Shown here piece after piece: positions 26,666-35,936 of a stretch of DNA of 64,000 bases. The notes under the pieces were generated by a model. It saw only the letters and a program-made list of their open reading frames with translations, made no database searches and was not told the origin of the DNA. This DNA is from SKPT01 sp040905445 (GTDB taxonomy: Bacteria > Planctomycetota > Phycisphaerae > Phycisphaerales > Phycisphaeraceae), in assembly GCA_040905445.1 (NCBI GenBank), contig JBBDRN010000020.1:1-64000 (forward strand), read 5' to 3'. The position numbers and the translations under genes were made by a program. Positions within the stretch are counted from its first letter, which is position 1. Every line of letters begins with the position of its first letter.

Positions 26666-26951
26666 GCGGCGGCTGACGCGGGTTGTCGACCCCGCCACCC
26701 GGGCGGAAGGGGTGGGAGAGCCCCGCGCCGGCACGCGATTTGCCGTCTGGCGGGGCGGCGGGTGCATCGGCGGAGCCGATCCTCGAACCCGGGGGTGACC
26801 AGCCGGGTAGGAGCAGCGGTGGCGGGTGCGGACGGAGGGTTGAATGCCCGATAGGACCCATCAGTCGGCCGCGGCGCGGTTTGGTGCGGCGGAATCGATC
26901 GCACCCGCGGATCGGTCCGGCCGGTTTCCCCTTGCAAGTGGATGTCTGACT

Positions 26952-29192
26952 ATGAATGATCGGCGTCAGCGTTGGATCCTGGTGGCGGCCGTGGGGGTAT
27001 GCATGCTCGTCGGGGCGATCGTCCCCGGGCCGCGCGCCGGCGCCGACCCGGGCGGGGCGACGCTCGACCGGATGGCGTCGCTGGCGGAGTCCGGGCGGTT
27101 CCTGGACCTGCTGGAAGTGCTGCGCGAGCGCCCGGAGGGGCCTGCCGCGCGGCTGGTGCAGGCGCTGGAGCGGTACCAGGCCAACGAGTCGCGTCGCATG
27201 GCCGAGCGGCAGGAGCTGTATGAGCAGGCGATCGAGAAGATGGCGGGCGAGGCCGAGGCCGGCCGCGTCGAGGATGCCCTGATCGCCGCGATCGACGCCC
27301 ACCGGCAGGCACAGGACGAGGCGACGGTGCTCGTGGATCCGGCGGTCGTGTCGCTGGTCGAGCGGGTCGAGGCCGCCGCCGGCGACGCCGAGGCTGCCGA
27401 GGACTGGCTCGGAGCACTGACGTACTACCAGTTGCTGGACCTGCTTTACGAGAATCGGCGGCGCTACGAGAGCGAGCTTGACCGGACGCGGCGGCACGTG
27501 AGGCTGATCCAGGTCTACGCGCCGGAGCACTTCGAGGCGCTGCGGGCCGCCCGGCGCGAGGCGCGGGAAGCGGCCCTCGCCGAGGCGGAGGCCGAGGCTG
27601 CCGCCGAGGCCGGTGACGACGCGGCGGGCGACGACGCCGACGATTCGGCGGCCGATGATCTCGCGGCCGACCCCATCGGGCAGATCGACCATGAGCCGTG
27701 GCAGGAACGGCTGGAGGGCGTCGAGCTTCGCATGTTCCGCCAGGCCCTGCGGCAGACGGCGCGGCGGCATATCAGCGGCGGGGGGTTCGTTCCCCTGATG
27801 CGCGGCGGCGTCGAGCAACTGCAACTGCTCATCAATACCGAGGCCCTGGCGGAGGTCTTCCCCGGCCTCGCCGACGGGCAGCGCGTCCGCGATTTTCGCC
27901 GGGAACTGGACACCATCGCCGCGAGCCTGGACGAGCCGGGCCGGGAGCTGACCGTGCTCCAGGCCAACCGGCTGCTGGACCGCATCGACGCCGCCAACGC
28001 GCGCACGATCGAGCTGCCCGAACCGGTGCTCGCCTACGAGCTGACTGAGGGCGCGACAGGCACGCTGGACGACTTCAGCTCCGTGATCTGGCCCCGCGAG
28101 CAGGAGCGCTTCACGCGCAGCCTGGAGGGGCGATTCTTCGGCGTGGGCATCCACCTGTCGCGCCGCGAGGGGCGACTCATCGTCATCAGCCCGCTGCCCA
28201 ACACGCCGGCGCAGCGGGCCGGCATCAAGGCGGGCGACGCCATCGTCGAGGTCGACGGGCAGGACACGAGCACCTGGAGCCTGGATCGGGCCGTGCGCCA
28301 CATCACCGGGCCCGAGGGCAGCAAGGTGCGCCTGACGCTGCAGCGCGAGGGCGAGACGGAGCTCATCGAGCAGGACGTCCGCCGCGCCGAGATCCCCATC
28401 GAGTCGATCCGCGGCTGGGAGTACACCTCCGACAACGCGTGGCGGTGGATGATCGACCCGGACGAGCGCATCGGGTACGTGCGACTCACGCAGTTCATCC
28501 CGCAGACGGCCACGGACCTCGACGAAGCGATCGCCGAGATGCGCGAGAGCGGCGGGCTCGAGGGGCTCATCCTCGACCTGCGCTCCAACCCCGGCGGGTT
28601 GCTGAGCGCCGCGATCGACGTCGCCGACCGATTCGTCGAGCAGGGCCCCATCGTCTTCACGGTCGACGCCTCGGGTCGGCGGACCTACGAGGGCAGCGCC
28701 CGGCGCGACCGCACTTACCGCGAATCGTTCCCGGTCGTCGTGCTGATCAACGGCAGCTCCGCCAGCGCGTCGGAGATTGTCGCCGGAGCGCTGCAGGACT
28801 ACGGGCTGGCGACGATCGTCGGCTCGCGCAGCTTCGGCAAAGGCTCCGTGCAGGATCCGTTCACCCTCGACCGCGGCAGCGCGATCCTCAAGCTCACGAC
28901 GCAGTATTACATGCTGCCCGCGCAGCGGATCATCGACCGCCGGCCCGACGCCGAGCGATGGGGCATCGAGCCTGACCTCGTCGTCGACATGACGCGCTCG
29001 CAGCAGCACGCGGCGCAGGAGGCGCGGCTGGAGGCGGACACGCTCTGGGACCCCGCGCAGCGCGAGGGGCACGCCCGGGCCGCCGACCTGCTCGAAGACG
29101 GGCTCGACCCGCAGCTCGAAGCGGCGCTGCTGCTGCTGCAGACGCGCGTGATCGCCGGGCAGATGCAGGTGGCCCAGCGCCCCGCGGAGTGA
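26952..29192 (+). CDS. C-terminal processing peptidase (S41) with helical N-terminal region
   Basis: The protein has 746 residues from ATG 26952, which starts a signal peptide (RWILVAAVGVCMLVGAIVPG); an upstream in-frame ATG (26844) would bury it. Residues about 40-250 are alpha-helical and acidic with a D/A-rich linker. A PDZ domain (GVGIHLSRREGRLIVISPLP to QREGE) and the S41 catalytic domain follow. The catalytic dyad is Ser in NGSSASASEIVAGALQDY and Lys in SRSFGKGSVQ. Family members are periplasmic proteases that trim C-termini or degrade envelope proteins. The long helical N-terminus, which may bind partners, makes it about 300 residues longer than typical CtpA. It follows clpX but has a 286-bp gap. 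Confidence 0.9.
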   Translation: MNDRRQRWILVAAVGVCMLVGAIVPGPRAGADPGGATLDRMASLAESGRFLDLLEVLRERPEGPAARLVQALERYQANESRRMAERQELYEQAIEKMAGEAEAGRVEDALIAAIDAHRQAQDEATVLVDPAVVSLVERVEAAAGDAEAAEDWLGALTYYQLLDLLYENRRRYESELDRTRRHVRLIQVYAPEHFEALRAARREAREAALAEAEAEAAAEAGDDAAGDDADDSAADDLAADPIGQIDHEPWQERLEGVELRMFRQALRQTARRHISGGGFVPLMRGGVEQLQLLINTEALAEVFPGLADGQRVRDFRRELDTIAASLDEPGRELTVLQANRLLDRIDAANARTIELPEPVLAYELTEGATGTLDDFSSVIWPREQERFTRSLEGRFFGVGIHLSRREGRLIVISPLPNTPAQRAGIKAGDAIVEVDGQDTSTWSLDRAVRHITGPEGSKVRLTLQREGETELIEQDVRRAEIPIESIRGWEYTSDNAWRWMIDPDERIGYVRLTQFIPQTATDLDEAIAEMRESGGLEGLILDLRSNPGGLLSAAIDVADRFVEQGPIVFTVDASGRRTYEGSARRDRTYRESFPVVVLINGSSASASEIVAGALQDYGLATIVGSRSFGKGSVQDPFTLDRGSAILKLTTQYYMLPAQRIIDRRPDAERWGIEPDLVVDMTRSQQHAAQEARLEADTLWDPAQREGHARAADLLEDGLDPQLEAALLLLQTRVIAGQMQVAQRPAE

Positions 29193-29240
29193 CGCCGCGG
29201 GCGGAGCGCGCGATCAACCACCAATTATCTATCATCGAGA

Positions 29241-29264
29241 GGCTCACGGATCGCAATCCGTGGG
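29241..29264. terminator. Putative bidirectional terminator hairpin
   Basis: The perfect 7-bp stem CACGGAT / ATCCGTG with a CGCA loop (29245-29262) lies between the convergent peptidase and acyltransferase genes, overlapping the last codons of the latter. Flanking bases extend the stem imperfectly. There is no U-tract. Confidence 0.4.
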
Positions 29265-30458
29265 CTTCATCGTTGCGGCGCCGCGTTCCTCGGGGCGCCG
29301 CCGCCGGGTCACGCGCTCCAGGCCCCGGCTGAGCAGGTGCATGAACCCCTCGAGCGGTCCGCGGCTGAAGGCCAGCCGCCAGAGCGTCGCCAGGACGAGC
29401 ACGCCGGCGGTGAAGTTTGCGACGAGGATCGCTGCGCGGTCGACCTCCCAGGCCTTGAAGACGCTGGGCATGGCCGCCAGCAGCAGCAAATGGCCGACGT
29501 AGACCGTCAGCGCCAGTTGCCCCATGGCCACGAGCGGCCACATCAGCCTGCCGAGCCAGTCCGTGAGCCACAGGCACAGGGCGAGCGTCGCGGTGGCGGC
29601 GCCCAGGCCGCCGACGAGCCACACGATCATCTGGCTGTGGGCTTCGCCGCTGACGAGCTGCCACCAGCTGCTGGTGGGCAGGTTGGCGTCGAGGCGGGCG
29701 GTCACGAGCATGACGGCTGCCCCGCCGACCAGCATCGCCAGCCGCGTGCCGGTCGCGTGCAGGCGGCGCCGGCCGAGCCACATGCCGAACAGGAACGGCG
29801 CCAGCCAGACGATTGCCGGGTAGGACCCGCTGATGAGCAGCTCGCGGACGATGACCAGCGGCGGGTCGGTCAGCTCGACGGGGTTCCAGCGGACGACCCA
29901 GTCGGGGCGGAGCTGCTCGATGACGTAGTAGCACGCGGGGCCGACGACGGCGAGCAGGGCGCTGGCCGTCAGCAGCAGGCGGTCGGACGCGAGCAGGGCC
30001 GGGATCGCCAGGAGGAAGTAGATGGCGTAGAAGTGCAGGATGACCAGCGGGCCGATGTCCAGCAGTTGCAGCGACAGGCCGAGCGGCAGCAGGACGGCAA
30101 TGCGCACCGCCAGCCGGGGCCAGGCGCGGCGCAGGCGGGCGAGGTCGCGGTTGCCCGCCAGGAGGGTCATCCCGATGCCGGCGAGCAGGACGAACAGCAG
30201 CGACGCGCGTCCGCGGGCCAGGCCGTAGGACCAGTCCAGCCAGGTGATGGGCGGCGGGCTGCCGGGCCCGAAGTGGACCATCACCATGCCGACGATCGCC
30301 AGGGCGCGGGCGGCGTCCAGGCCGCCGATCCTCCGCCGCCCGGGCTCGGCGGGGGGGTCGGCGAGCTCCGGGGGGCGCAGGGGCGTCCCATCCATGGCGA
30401 CGCCGGGTTCGGCGGCCTCGGTCGACCCGTCTTTGCCCTCGGTGTCCCGTTCCGGCAT
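29244..30458 (-). CDS. Polytopic membrane acyltransferase-like protein (DUF1624/DUF418-like)
   Basis: The protein has 404 residues if started at ATG 30458. About ten membrane helices are visible. The first conserved helix reads RIGGLDAARALAIVGMVMVH, the hallmark of DUF1624/DUF418 and of heparan-alpha-glucosaminide N-acetyltransferase-like proteins, with the histidine that is functional in that family. The N-terminal 50 residues before it are hydrophilic and acidic. Such proteins probably acylate cell-surface sugars, but no substrate has been assigned. It is convergent with the S41 peptidase and divergent to the nuclease gene. Confidence 0.8.
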   Translation of the reverse strand: MPERDTEGKDGSTEAAEPGVAMDGTPLRPPELADPPAEPGRRRIGGLDAARALAIVGMVMVHFGPGSPPPITWLDWSYGLARGRASLLFVLLAGIGMTLLAGNRDLARLRRAWPRLAVRIAVLLPLGLSLQLLDIGPLVILHFYAIYFLLAIPALLASDRLLLTASALLAVVGPACYYVIEQLRPDWVVRWNPVELTDPPLVIVRELLISGSYPAIVWLAPFLFGMWLGRRRLHATGTRLAMLVGGAAVMLVTARLDANLPTSSWWQLVSGEAHSQMIVWLVGGLGAATATLALCLWLTDWLGRLMWPLVAMGQLALTVYVGHLLLLAAMPSVFKAWEVDRAAILVANFTAGVLVLATLWRLAFSRGPLEGFMHLLSRGLERVTRRRRPEERGAATMKPTDCDP

Positions 30459-30646
30459 GAAGCAAACCGCCCTGTCCACCGACCTACGGCCAGCATGACG
30501 CATCTCCGCACGAGCCGCCGGCATTATGGCCCGACGTGCCGACCCGTGCGCCCCGGCCGACGCGGGCCCGGCGGGCGGATCGGTACAATCCGTCACAGGC
30601 TGGTCCGGGGTGTCGCCGCCCGCCAGCGCGATTTTTCGAGTCGCCC

Positions 30647-31498
30647 ATGATCCGCCAGACCTTCACGCACATCCCCGGCATCGGCGCGGCGACGGAGGCG
30701 AAGCTGTGGCGGCAGGGCGTCGACGACTGGGCCCGGGCCGATCCCACCCGTTTGCGTCTCGGGCCTCGCCGGCTGGCAAGCTTCGAGCGCTGCCTCGCCG
30801 AGTCGCGCGAGCATTACGCCGAGGGACGCATCGGCTACTTCGCCGACCGGCTCCCGGCCGGGCAGCACTGGCGGCTGCTGCCCGACTTCCGCCAGCGCAT
30901 CGCCTACCTCGACATCGAGACGACCGGGTTCATGGCCGGCATGGACCACGTCACGACCATCGCGGTCTACGACGGCCGACGGGTCATGCATTACGTGCAC
31001 GGTCAGAACCTCGACCAGTTCGAGCGCGACATCGCCGGCTACGACCTGCTGGTGACGTACAACGGCAAGTGCTTTGACGTGCCGTTCCTCGAGTTCTGCC
31101 TCGGCTGCCGCCTGCCGCAGGCGCACCTGGATCTGCGCTACGTGCTCAAGAGCCTGGGTTATGGCGGCGGGCTCAAGCGCTGCGAGCAGGCGCTGGGCCT
31201 GACCCGCCCCGGGCTCGAAGGCGTGGACGGCTACTTCGCCGTGCTTTTGTGGGCGGAGTACCAGCGCACCGGCAGCAGCGCGGCCCTCGAAACGCTGCTG
31301 GCCTACAACGTCGAGGACGTGCTGACGCTGGAGCGGCTGGCGGTGCTCGCGTACAACGCGAAGCTCGAGGACACGCCGTTCGCCGCGACGCACCGCCTCG
31401 ACGCGCCGGTGGTCGCCGCCAACCCCTTCGCGGCCGACCACCGCCTCATCGAGCGGATTCGCGGCCAGATGAGCGGGCCATCGTTCGCCCGCTGGTGA
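30647..31498 (+). CDS. Ribonuclease H-like (DnaQ/YprB-type) exonuclease-domain protein
   Basis: The 283-residue protein starts at ATG 30647. Its N-terminus reads FTHIPGIGAATEAKLWRQGV, a helix-hairpin-helix-like motif. The nuclease core has the DEDD residues: Asp and Glu in YLDIETTG, Asp in YNGKCFDVPFLE and Asp in YNVEDVLTLERLA. The layout matches the RNase_H_2/YprB family, putative 3'-5' exonucleases for RNA or DNA. A GGTACAAT box (30582-30589) upstream may be its -10 element. The stop codon is 1 nt from the end of the convergent enolase-superfamily gene. Confidence 0.85.
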   Translation: MIRQTFTHIPGIGAATEAKLWRQGVDDWARADPTRLRLGPRRLASFERCLAESREHYAEGRIGYFADRLPAGQHWRLLPDFRQRIAYLDIETTGFMAGMDHVTTIAVYDGRRVMHYVHGQNLDQFERDIAGYDLLVTYNGKCFDVPFLEFCLGCRLPQAHLDLRYVLKSLGYGGGLKRCEQALGLTRPGLEGVDGYFAVLLWAEYQRTGSSAALETLLAYNVEDVLTLERLAVLAYNAKLEDTPFAATHRLDAPVVAANPFAADHRLIERIRGQMSGPSFARW

Positions 31499-31499
31499 C

Positions 31500-32948
31500 T
31501 CACACGCCGAGCGATGCGAAGCGCCATTCGGAGGCAGGCTCGAACATCGTCATGTCGAGGCTCACCGCGCAGCCGAACGGGGCCGCGAGCACGCTCGTCA
31601 GGTCGATGCGCCCGCCCGCGACGTGGAGTGTGGGCGTGCTGGCGGCATCGGCGTGGTAGAGGTCGCCATGCTCGGCGAGCACCTGCTGCTGCAGCGGCGC
31701 GGGCAGCATGGCCAGGCCGTGGAAATAGTGGTGCCCGTTGCGCTCGACGTGCTCGAGGCCCAGCGTCGCCATGACGGCAAGGTCCTGAAGCAGCGCGACC
31801 GGGCCGACGTTCGCCAGGTCCTCGCCGGTGAGGACAAAGGGGCGATCCGGGTCGCGACTTCGGCGGTGAGCGAGCAGGCAGGCGTTGGCGAGCCCCTTGA
31901 ACACGCCCTTGCAGTTCTTGTGCGAGGTGCCGGCGTAGCCGGCGTCGAGCGCGGTCGGCAGGCTGTGCAGCTCGGCATCCGACTCGTCGATGATGATCGG
32001 CGGCCGATCCCGCCAGCGCCGCAGCCCCTCGGCGGTGGCGTCGGCCAGCGCGACGTCGCGGTGCATCGGCTGCTCCACCACCAGCAGCCGCGACAGGAAC
32101 GCGTCGAGCTCGCGATCGCCGGTGAGCGACGCCCAGAAGTCGCGGAAGGCGTCGACGCTGCGGTACTGCTCGTTGCCGTCGAGCGTGAAGGCGATCGTCG
32201 CCGCGCGGGGGCCGAGCAACTCGGCGATCGCCTTGAGACGTTCGCGGTCGGCGGGCCCGTCGCCCATGAGCTTGATCTTGAGATATTCGAGGCCGTAGCG
32301 CTGCAGGCAGGCGGCCAGCGATTGGGGAAGCCCATCGTCCACGCGCTCGGGCGCCGGGATGTCCTCGTCGCGCAGCGGGTCGCCGAGCCCGACGGTGTGC
32401 CGCACGGCGATGCGTCGCGACGGCTGCGCGGGCAGCAGCGACGCGGGGGAGGCGCCCTTCAACTCCGCGTGGACGTCGCCCGGTTCGAGTCCGAGCGCGC
32501 CGGATCGCACCGCGTCGGCGAAGGTGACCGATTTGGCCTTGCACCAGGCGTCGATCGCCGCCCGCTCCAGCAGCGTCACGCCGAACGACCAGAGCAGCGG
32601 CGGGTGGGGCTGGGACTGCGCCCACTCGGCCTGGGCCGCGTAAACGTGGCGCCACAGCGCGAAGACGGACGCGCACGAGCCGGCCTGCTCCGCGAAGCCG
32701 CAGCCGGCGCGGATCACCGCGAGCATGTCCGCCACGTCCGCTTCGACCGACGTGGCCGGGTCCTTCGTGAACCACTTGGGCGCCAGCCCCTCGGCGGCGA
32801 TGCCGTCGACGCGCTGGCCGTCGATGTCGAACGTGATGCGCACGAACAGGTGCGGTAGCGATGTCAACGTCGCGATGCCGTAGCGGAACGGCATGCGCGT
32901 GCGCATGTTCAAGATCGACATCTCCGTCCGCAGCGCCTGGATGCTCAT
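31500..32948 (-). CDS. Enolase-superfamily (mandelate racemase / muconate lactonizing-like) enzyme
   Basis: The protein has 482 residues; ATG 32948 follows GGGGAG by 6 nt. The C-terminal barrel has superfamily residues: the K-x-K pair in YLKIKL, metal ligands in TLDGNEQY, VVEQP and IIDESD, and a second catalytic lysine in SHKNCKGVFK. It is longer than MLE/MR enzymes (about 370 residues) because of an N-terminal capping domain with additions. Superfamily members abstract a proton next to a carboxylate, as acid-sugar dehydratases, racemases or cycloisomerases. It is the last gene of an operon with an aldolase-like RraA protein and a transporter, which suits acid-sugar breakdown. The specific substrate is inference. 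Confidence 0.8.
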   Translation of the reverse strand: MSIQALRTEMSILNMRTRMPFRYGIATLTSLPHLFVRITFDIDGQRVDGIAAEGLAPKWFTKDPATSVEADVADMLAVIRAGCGFAEQAGSCASVFALWRHVYAAQAEWAQSQPHPPLLWSFGVTLLERAAIDAWCKAKSVTFADAVRSGALGLEPGDVHAELKGASPASLLPAQPSRRIAVRHTVGLGDPLRDEDIPAPERVDDGLPQSLAACLQRYGLEYLKIKLMGDGPADRERLKAIAELLGPRAATIAFTLDGNEQYRSVDAFRDFWASLTGDRELDAFLSRLLVVEQPMHRDVALADATAEGLRRWRDRPPIIIDESDAELHSLPTALDAGYAGTSHKNCKGVFKGLANACLLAHRRSRDPDRPFVLTGEDLANVGPVALLQDLAVMATLGLEHVERNGHHYFHGLAMLPAPLQQQVLAEHGDLYHADAASTPTLHVAGGRIDLTSVLAAPFGCAVSLDMTMFEPASEWRFASLGV

Positions 32949-32981
32949 AGGATGCTCCCCTGGTCGTTCACGCGGGCGATC

Positions 32982-34232
32982 TTACTGCGCGGGCGGGGCG
33001 ATCGCGATGGCGTGGGACCCGCCGCCGGGCGTGGTCAACCGCCAGGCGAGGCTCAGCATCCCGAGCGTGACCGCCGCCGCGGGGGACAGCAGCATGGCGA
33101 GCGGCAGGGCGACGCCGTGGTCGGCCATGAAGCCGACGAGGAAGGCGCCGAGCATCGCGCCACTGGCGATGCCGGCCTCCATGTAGCCGTAGACGTGGGC
33201 GCGGACGGGGGCGAAGCGGGCGGCGACGAGGGCGAAGAGGCAGGGGGCGGTCGCGCTGCTGGTGAGCATGCCCAGGCCCAGGAGCGCGAACGTGGGCCAG
33301 TAGCCGGGCACGAGCAGCGCGGCCGCGAGCAGCAGCCCGCCGACCGAGCCGCTGATGACGAGCAGCCGCTGATCCTCGATGGGCAACGGGTTGGCGGCCA
33401 ACAGCAGTCGACCGGACGCCAGACCCAGCGCAGTGATGGCGAACATTGCGCTGCCCATCAGCTCGCTGACGTGGAACGTCGCCTGCGCCATCGGGCTCGC
33501 CCAAGCCATGAGCGAGACGAGCATGAGCCCGTGGCACACGGCCATGGCGAGGATCCAGAGCCACTGCCACGAGGCGTCGGGCAGGGCGCGGCGCCACAGC
33601 GGGCGGCGCGCGGGCGAGGCGGGCCCGCGGCGCTCGCGCCGGTGCATGACGCGGACCCACCGCAGGCGCCAGCGCACGAGTCCGAGGCAGAGGACGAGCA
33701 GGACGAAAGTGACGAGCAGCGGCGCGCGGTAACCCCACGCGCGGGCGTCGTAGGCGGCCATCAGGTCGAGCCAGGCGCCGATGAGCGGGGCGGTGAGGAC
33801 GGAGGCACCGAACCAGAGCGAGGAGGCGAAGGCCATGACGCGTCGGACGTTGCCGGGGAAGACGCCTGACAGGAGCGTCACGCCGCCGTTGTGCACGGCC
33901 GCGGCGCAGACACCGGCGAGCGCGAGGCCGGCGAAGAGGGTCGGAAAATCGCGGGCGGCGATGACGGTGACGAGGGCGAGCAGCAGGCCGAGCAGGGCGA
34001 CGGTGACGGTCCAGAGCGGGCCGTGGCGGTGGGTGACGGGCCCGATGAGGAGGCTGGCGACGAGGCCGCCGAACTGGGCGGCGCCGAGGCAGAGGCCGAG
34101 CTGCGTGCGCGAGAGCTCGAAGACGGCGAGCAGCGTGGAGCCGCTGACGACGACGGCGACGAACACGACCTCCATCGCCACGTAGGTGCCAAAGAGGACG
34201 GCGGCGGAGGACTTGCGGGGCAGGGGCTTCAT
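32982..34232 (-). CDS. MFS transporter in the RraA-enolase operon
   Basis: The protein has 416 residues with 12 predicted helices in two bundles separated by a basic loop (RVMHRRERRGPASPARRPLW). Helix 2-3 loop signature: LLIGPVTHRHGPLW, a weak form of the MFS motif. It sits 33 nt upstream of the enolase-superfamily gene and 27 nt downstream of the RraA-like gene, all leftward, so the three are likely one transcript. It may import the substrate of the two enzymes. No ribosome binding site is obvious before ATG 34232. Confidence 0.82.
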   Translation of the reverse strand: MKPLPRKSSAAVLFGTYVAMEVVFVAVVVSGSTLLAVFELSRTQLGLCLGAAQFGGLVASLLIGPVTHRHGPLWTVTVALLGLLLALVTVIAARDFPTLFAGLALAGVCAAAVHNGGVTLLSGVFPGNVRRVMAFASSLWFGASVLTAPLIGAWLDLMAAYDARAWGYRAPLLVTFVLLVLCLGLVRWRLRWVRVMHRRERRGPASPARRPLWRRALPDASWQWLWILAMAVCHGLMLVSLMAWASPMAQATFHVSELMGSAMFAITALGLASGRLLLAANPLPIEDQRLLVISGSVGGLLLAAALLVPGYWPTFALLGLGMLTSSATAPCLFALVAARFAPVRAHVYGYMEAGIASGAMLGAFLVGFMADHGVALPLAMLLSPAAAVTLGMLSLAWRLTTPGGGSHAIAIAPPAQ

Positions 34233-34259
34233 CGCGCGCAGGCCAGCCGGAACGCCGCC

Positions 34260-34976
34260 TCAGGCCTCCACCGTGAAGTCGGCGGGCTTGCCCAGTGTCT
34301 CGTACAGCTTGCGGCGGCCCTTCTTGTCACCTTCGGCGACGATCGCCGCATACTCCGCGACCTTGGCGGCGATCTGCCGGGGCACGCAGACGACGCCGTC
34401 GCCATCCGCGGCGATCACGTCGCCCGGGCGAACCACGGCCCCGCCGATGTTCACGTTCACCTGCAGGGCGTCGAGTTCCAGGCGGCCGGGGCGGATGGTT
34501 TTGGAGATGTAGCGGCTGTAGACGGGCACCTGCTGCTTGATGAGCTCGTCGGTGTCGCGGCATCCGCCGTTGGTGACGGCGCCGACAGCGCCGGCGGCGA
34601 GCCAGGCGAGGGAGTTGTTGGAGCCGATGAAGCCGGTGGTGCCGCAGTTTTCGCCGTCGATGACGATGACGTCGCCGGGCTGGATGTCGTCGTTCATGGG
34701 GCCTTGCGCGAGGCCATACCCCTCGCCGACCCACTTGCGCCAGGCGTCGAAGCTGTCGCCGAGCCTGGGCACGGGCTTGTCGGTGGGGATGAAGCGCACG
34801 GTGTGGGCGATGCCGTAGATGCGGTGCTTGAACTGGTCGATGTCGCGCCACAGCGGGCGAATGTTGGGCGATACCTGGCCGCGATCGAAGTAGCCCACGC
34901 CGTCCATCGCGTCGACGACGTCGGTGACGCGGAGGCCTTCAAACTGCCGCAGGATTTCTTGCCGATCGTCATTCAT
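34260..34976 (-). CDS. RraA-family protein (HMG/CHA aldolase-like)
   Basis: The 238-residue protein starts at ATG 34976, with GGGAGG 9 nt upstream. It has the RraA/aldolase core: DVVDAMD near the N-terminus, the GDVIVIDGENCGTTGFIGSN loop, and AAGAVGAVTNGGCRDTDEL, where the Arg-Asp pair (CRD) matches residues that bind pyruvate and metal in 4-hydroxy-4-methyl-2-oxoglutarate aldolases. The end of the domain reads RPGDVIAADGDGVVCVP. It is longer than E. coli RraA (161 residues) and more like catabolic class II pyruvate aldolases. It opens an operon with a transporter and an enolase-superfamily enzyme. Confidence 0.85.
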   Translation of the reverse strand: MNDDRQEILRQFEGLRVTDVVDAMDGVGYFDRGQVSPNIRPLWRDIDQFKHRIYGIAHTVRFIPTDKPVPRLGDSFDAWRKWVGEGYGLAQGPMNDDIQPGDVIVIDGENCGTTGFIGSNNSLAWLAAGAVGAVTNGGCRDTDELIKQQVPVYSRYISKTIRPGRLELDALQVNVNIGGAVVRPGDVIAADGDGVVCVPRQIAAKVAEYAAIVAEGDKKGRRKLYETLGKPADFTVEA

Positions 34977-35167
34977 CGTGGCGGTCCTCCCTTCGGGTTC
35001 CGTCGGGTCCGGTGGTGGCCGGGTGTGCGGCCCCAATGTACCGCCGCGGCGGGGGCGGGGCGAGACCGGGCACCGCTTCCACGCCGCCCCGAGGCGATCC
35101 GTTCGCTTGCGGGTTGCCCCTTTTCGCCGATCGCCTTCGGCGTCACAACCGGCGCAGACGGCCGATC

Positions 35168-35183
35168 CCGATCTGAAGATCGG
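35168..35183. promoter_or_regulatory. Palindrome in the divergent promoter region (possible operator)
   Basis: CCGATCT and AGATCGG are perfect complements around a 2-base centre. The site lies between the leftward RraA operon and the rightward RedB-kinase operon, so it could bind a regulator of either. A weaker GCCGATC precedes it. Confidence 0.35.
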
Positions 35184-35246
35184 CAGGGGCGTCAAGTCGC
35201 CGTCGGCGTGGTGCGATAACGCTTCAGGCAAGCGACACGGCGGCCG

Positions 35247-35936
35247 ATGCCGCCCGAGGTCGAAATTCGCCCGCGGATTGTCGAGGCATTGGTGACTGGA
35301 TTCCTGCCACGCCGTGGTCTGCTTCTGGTGCCGCTTCTGGCGGTGTGGCTGGGTGTTGTGGCGTTGGGGGCGCACTGGCTGTACGCCTACGGGAGCGAGC
35401 CGGGTCCGGGCGCGGATCCGCCCGCCACGTTGCCCGCCGGGCACAACCTGCCGCTGGAGCCGGGCCGCGGGGCGGTCGTGATGTTCATGCACCCGCAGTG
35501 CCCCTGCACGCGGGCGAGCCTTCGCGAGATCGAGCGCGTGCTGGCCCGGGTGCAGGACGCGGGCGTGCAGGTGGTGCTGGTGCTGCTGGCCGACGCCGAC
35601 GTGCCGAGCCTGGCCCGTGGCGGGGGGCTCTGGCCAATGGCCGAGCGGTTGGGCGGCGCGACGGTCGTATCGGACGAACAGGCGGGCGCGACGCGGACGT
35701 TCGGCGTGTCGATCTCCGGGCACGTGCTCTACTACGACGGCGCGGGGCAGTTGCGCTTCAGCGGCGGCGTGACCGCAAGCCGGGGCCACGAGGGGCGCAG
35801 CTACGGCCAGACGGCGCTGGAGCACGCCGTGACCGGCGTTGGCGGCGAGATGGCGGAAGCACCGGTCTACGGCTGCCCGATCATCACGCCCGCGGGCGTT
35901 GCACATGAAGCGGCGGAAGCGGCAGGGGGCTCTTGA
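35247..35936 (+). CDS. RedB-like membrane-anchored thioredoxin-fold protein
   Basis: The 229-residue protein has one N-terminal membrane helix (LLLVPLLAVWLGVVALGAHWLY, in two parts about residues 25-46) and an outer thioredoxin-like domain. The redox motif is C-x-C in MFMHPQCPCTRASL (Cys85 and Cys87) rather than C-x2-C, the pattern of RedB-like proteins. A further cysteine lies in VYGCPII near the end. The family's role is unknown, presumably thiol/disulfide or metal handling outside the cell. The gene is the first of a coupled operon: its TGA overlaps the ATG of the histidine kinase by one base. This suggests it takes part in sensing by that kinase. Confidence 0.75.
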   Translation: MPPEVEIRPRIVEALVTGFLPRRGLLLVPLLAVWLGVVALGAHWLYAYGSEPGPGADPPATLPAGHNLPLEPGRGAVVMFMHPQCPCTRASLREIERVLARVQDAGVQVVLVLLADADVPSLARGGGLWPMAERLGGATVVSDEQAGATRTFGVSISGHVLYYDGAGQLRFSGGVTASRGHEGRSYGQTALEHAVTGVGGEMAEAPVYGCPIITPAGVAHEAAEAAGGS

